NCBI GenBank assembly: GCA_029259895.1
Contig: JAJDEG010000547.1
Coordinates: 1-51,320 of the forward strand
DNA length: 51,320 bases
Direction of reading: 5' to 3'
Source of the DNA: Planctomycetota bacterium
GTDB taxonomy: Bacteria; Planctomycetota; Planctomycetia; Pirellulales; PLA5
Each line of letters begins with the position of its first letter. Position 1 is the stretch's first letter. A program made the translations under genes and the position numbers. Below are positions 47,721 to 51,320 of this stretch, in pieces. Below the pieces are notes generated by a model. It saw nothing but the letters and a program-made list of their open reading frames with translations. It did not search any database and had not been told where the DNA came from.

Positions 47721-48866
47721 TCATTGGCGAAGCCGTATTTGAATTCTTCGCGCCGCCATCGCGGCGTCTTCGTCGCGGCGCACGAAATACAGTTCGGTGG
47801 TGCGAATATCCGCGTGCCCCGCGAATTGTCGGACCTCGTGCATTTGAGCGCCGTTGCGAATCGCGTCGTTGATGGCGGACTTGCGCAGAGAGTGAATGCC
47901 GATGCCGCGAGCACCGAGCCGCTCTGGATCGATGCCCGCGGCTCGACAGTAGCGCTTCACGAGCCGCCACGGCGTTTTGCGATCGAGGTGCCGGCGTTTG
48001 AAACCTGTACTGTCTCGCCGCATCGGTCGAAACAGCGGTCCCTCGATGTCCTCCTTGATGCCGGCAGCATCCATGTACACCAGTATCGGCCGCGCCGCAT
48101 CGAGGAGGATCTTGCGCGCTTTCTTGTTGCGCTTCTCCGTGACGTTGAGGTAATATTCGACCCCGTCAAACTCCAGATGCCCAACGCATGCGCCGATGAT
48201 CGCTGAGACCCGGCAACCCGTGATGAAAAACGTCTGCAACATGGCGAAGTCTCGAACTCCCTGAAGCGTATCAGTGGAAATTGCCTTCAGAAGTTCAACG
48301 GCCTGCTTGCTGGTCAGCGCCGGCGTCGTGTTCTTGGCGACCGGCGGCGCTTTGACAGCCGCGATTGCCTGAGCGGTTTCCCAGGAGATGAGCCCCTTGG
48401 AGGCGAATTGCTGATAAGCGCCGCGAAGGACCGATAGGCGGCGTGCGATCGTCGTCGGCCGCATTCCTGCTCTGAGCAGCGCCGCCTTGTAAAGCCTTAC
48501 GTGGTCCGCGTTCACCGCCAGCGGCTCGACACCCAGTCCACGCAGGTGATGCACGAAGTGCGCCAGATCGCGACCGTACCCTTCGATCGAATGCTCCGAC
48601 AAAAGCACGTCGCAGACCCAAGGTACGAGCGCACTGGCAGGACTGTGCCCCGACGAACTCGATCCTACGGCGGGAATGACACGCATGAGGAACGCCGCGA
48701 TTCGTTCGTTGACCGAAAGATCTCCGTCTGCTTGGAGTGCTTGCCTGGGTGCCGACGATACGATTCGATCGACCGGCGACTCCACGGTGAGGTCGCCGGC
48801 GGGCTTCGTCACGTTGTTCTCCGGAGCTTTTCCGCCCAAGTCAATCGCGGGTTTCTCGCTCATCAA
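47721..48866 (-). CDS. Tyrosine recombinase / phage integrase family protein (apparently intact)
   Basis: SAM-like N-domain (SIEGYGRDLAHFVHHLRGLG), TGCRVSAIIGACVGHLEF, IHSLRKSAINDAIRNGAQMHEVRQFAGHADIRTTELYFVRR (catalytic R...HxLR...GH...Y). Confidence 0.9.
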   Translation of the reverse strand: MMSEKPAIDLGGKAPENNVTKPAGDLTVESPVDRIVSSAPRQALQADGDLSVNERIAAFLMRVIPAVGSSSSGHSPASALVPWVCDVLLSEHSIEGYGRDLAHFVHHLRGLGVEPLAVNADHVRLYKAALLRAGMRPTTIARRLSVLRGAYQQFASKGLISWETAQAIAAVKAPPVAKNTTPALTSKQAVELLKAISTDTLQGVRDFAMLQTFFITGCRVSAIIGACVGHLEFDGVEYYLNVTEKRNKKARKILLDAARPILVYMDAAGIKEDIEGPLFRPMRRDSTGFKRRHLDRKTPWRLVKRYCRAAGIDPERLGARGIGIHSLRKSAINDAIRNGAQMHEVRQFAGHADIRTTELYFVRRDEDAAMAARRIQIRLRQ

Positions 48867-49219
48867 ATACCTTGTGAAAGGTGAGGAACGTAAAGCACAT
48901 TATGCTCCACGCTCACCTTACGACGCTCGCGAACCGTTTGTCGATGCCTTTTGTTCGATGCATGGCTAACGTGCCGAATGCATTGATGAAGTCGTCGATC
49001 AAGCGCCCTTGAAGGGCGTCTAATCGTCCACGCAGATTCGAGCACGATAGACGGGTTCTATCCAGCCGCCAGCGCAGCGTTCGCCGCCAAGAAACGGTCG
49101 TTCCGCACAGCGGAAGCGCACTTCGCAGTCTAACCGTCTAAGCGAAAACAAAGTGCTTGTACTCATGCCCTCTGCCCTGGTACGGTCGCAGGGAACGGAC
49201 GACTTTGAAAAATCGATTC

Positions 49220-50047
49220 ATGACTCGACAACAAATCACACGGCCGGCCGGAGCCATTACGATTTCGACGTACCAGCGCCTCGAAGAATACGTGGCGGCA
49301 TTCGCCAACGGCCACATCAACCTGCTGATCCTCGTCGGCTCTGCTGGCCTGGCGAAAAGCCGCACCGTGCGTGGCGTGTTGCGCGACGACGCCTGTTGGC
49401 TCGAAGGGAACGCCACGGCGTTCGGCATGTACCTGGCGCTGTACCGCAATCGCGACCGGTTCGTCGTGATCGACGATGTCGACTCGCTTTACTCGGACAA
49501 GCACGGCATTCGACTGCTCAAATGCCTGTGCCAGACCGAAGACCAAAAAACCGTCGCTTGGCATTCGGCCGCCCGCAGCCTCGAAAAATCCGGCGTCCCC
49601 AGGGAGTTTGTCACGGCTAGCCGAGTGATCATCATCGCCAACGACTGGCGAACGCTCAATCGCAACGTGGCGGCGCTGCAGGACCGCGGACACGTCCTGG
49701 TGTTCCGGCCGACAGCGGAAGCAGTCCACGCCAAGGCCGGCGAATTCTTTCGCGACGCGGAGATCCTGCGTTGGTTCTCCACTAATCTGCATCGGATTCC
49801 CGAACCGTCGTTACGCCTCTATCTTCGCGCCGCCGAGTTGCGCCGCGCCGGCATGGACTGGACCAGCGTCGTGCCGCTCGCTCCCGAGAACCACCGCAAG
49901 CGGCTGGTCCTGGAACTGCGGGCCGACCGCTCGTTTGCCACCGAGGAAGCACGGGCCCGTGAGTTCGCCCGCCGCGGCGGCGGTTGCCGAGCGACCTATT
50001 TCAACTATCGGCGTCGCTTTCGCGAACAAACAACGCCCGCTCTCTGA
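49220..50047 (+). CDS. AAA/P-loop ATPase of unknown function
   Basis: Walker A GSAGLAKSRT, Walker B FVVIDDVD, sensor-like VIIIANDW. Confidence 0.7.
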   Translation: MTRQQITRPAGAITISTYQRLEEYVAAFANGHINLLILVGSAGLAKSRTVRGVLRDDACWLEGNATAFGMYLALYRNRDRFVVIDDVDSLYSDKHGIRLLKCLCQTEDQKTVAWHSAARSLEKSGVPREFVTASRVIIIANDWRTLNRNVAALQDRGHVLVFRPTAEAVHAKAGEFFRDAEILRWFSTNLHRIPEPSLRLYLRAAELRRAGMDWTSVVPLAPENHRKRLVLELRADRSFATEEARAREFARRGGGCRATYFNYRRRFREQTTPAL

Positions 50048-50090
50048 AGTAGGTCGCCGAGAGTAGCGCCTTCGCGAAACGTGTGAGGTG

Positions 50091-50849
50091 TCACCTCTTA
50101 TCGAGTGAGGCCAAACGCCGCGGCCGTACATCGTATTCTCGATGGCGCGCGTGATTTGGAGCATCCGACGGGTCAGCGGCGAACGGCCGGACGATCCGCC
50201 GCCGCATGCGAATCGCCGACAGCGGCACGGCTGAGAGCCCGGCGGTTTTTCGCCGCTTGTTCACGATGGCCAGCAATTTGAGCACCTGCTGGCGAACGGG
50301 AGCGTATGGCTCGAACGGCAGACTGTAGAGTTGCGCCGCCAGGTGCTCCGCGGAATCGCGCGTGGCCCGGTCGCAAAAATACGCCTTCAATTCCGTGAAC
50401 GGGTCGCGGCCGATCCGGACGCGGACGCGATAGCGGCCATCGACCGGCACCGGCTGGTTGGGTACGATTCGGCGCAGGAATTGTCCGCGCTTCACACTGA
50501 TCGAGTAACCGGCAAATTGAATCGGCACGCGCCGTGCATCCCGGACCGCAGCCGCTTCTTCGGCGAAGAACCGATGCTGCCCGTGGGTGGCCAATAGCAG
50601 GAAGAACCGATCGAAACGGAGATACTGGACGTTGGCCAGTCCGGCTTGTTTGCGCCGCGACCGCGATGCGCGCGAGACCGCGACGCCGTACTTGTGGATG
50701 AGTTTTTTGTCGATCGTCTGCGCGTCCTTCCCCGCCGGCAGCCAGCCGGCGGCGTAGAACCAGTATCCGTGAGGCAGATAGTTGCACGCCAGCTGCTGCA
50801 CGAATCCTTCGACCGACGTTGCCTGGCATCGATAATTCATAGCCCTCAA
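50091..50849 (-). CDS. Hypothetical protein, Arg-rich, possibly mobile-element associated
   Basis: 252-aa ORF MRAMNYRCQATSVEGFVQQLACNYLPHGYWFYAAGWLP...VRVRIGRDPFTELKAYF; protein-like through ~residue 220. Confidence 0.5.
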   Translation of the reverse strand: MRAMNYRCQATSVEGFVQQLACNYLPHGYWFYAAGWLPAGKDAQTIDKKLIHKYGVAVSRASRSRRKQAGLANVQYLRFDRFFLLLATHGQHRFFAEEAAAVRDARRVPIQFAGYSISVKRGQFLRRIVPNQPVPVDGRYRVRVRIGRDPFTELKAYFCDRATRDSAEHLAAQLYSLPFEPYAPVRQQVLKLLAIVNKRRKTAGLSAVPLSAIRMRRRIVRPFAADPSDAPNHARHREYDVRPRRLASLDKR

Positions 50850-51320
50850 GGCCGATATGGCCTCCTAGCGCGTCGATGTGACGTAACGCCGGCAAAGGGA
50901 CGCCTCCACGGGAAAGTCGCGGACCTCGCGGCGATTTGGCGGTTTGGGACGGTGTGATCGCGGCTGGCCACATTCACCCAGGCGGCAAGAAAAATGAGGG
51001 CTATTAGGCGAGCCCTCGACGCCATGAAAAACCTTGGTTGGACGCCAATCTCGCGCCTCCTGCGCGCGATTACGCGGACCACCGAACCACCGCAAGAACC
51101 TCAAACCTTCGGGCGATCCTCGTCGCCGTTCGCGAAAATGCCCCACTGGCGGCGCCCCAACTGTATTCCCAGTTGCGCGCCGCCAATTCATAGGCGTTCC
51201 GCTAAAACTTCCACGGCTCCAGTCGACGCGTATTGGATACACGTCGCCTGTACACCGTCCATCGGCTGACACAGCAGGCCATCTCTCCCGAGACAGTCTG
51301 CTGCGACCGCGTTTACCTCC

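Noticed and set aside
1-51320. CRISPR arrays, rRNA, tRNA genes
   Set aside because: None recognised on reading; no regularly spaced repeats or rRNA-like stretches seen.

Overview
Planctomycete-like (LEPLEDRRLL and PEP-CTERM/dockerin secreted proteins) chromosomal window, GC-rich. From left to right: (1) phosphate/polyP/CBS genes, an ornithine-cyclodeaminase-family enzyme and a 2919-aa cyclic beta-1,2-glucan synthase; (2) decayed fragments (dienelactone hydrolase 5' part, copA 3' end joined to an ackA 5' end); (3) a stress/dormancy-like block: baeRF-type protein, GalT, YbaK-type deacylase, NarL-type regulator, multi-PAS histidine kinase, CheB/CheR/PAS hybrid, two stand-alone receivers, Hsp20, BON, CsrA, fatty-acid desaturase; (4) a ~2060-aa secreted protein with two separate zinc-metallopeptidase motifs, five PPC-like repeats and dockerin; (5) a secreted dockerin/PEP-CTERM gene whose central 2007 bp is inverted between 7-bp GGCGGCG/CGCCGCC inverted repeats. 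Re-inverting it on paper gives one uninterrupted 1141-aa ORF; (6) CBS proteins, a DnaK-like ATPase, then a mobile-element zone: integrase remnants, decayed IS66, an intact tyrosine recombinase, and an AAA ATPase. At least five minus-strand tyrosine-recombinase remnants are scattered through the window. The top candidate is the inverted segment at 39543-41549: a possible phase-variable surface protein, a fixed rearrangement or an assembly artefact, which reads can distinguish. All calls come from reading the sequence and ORF track only; no searches were run.
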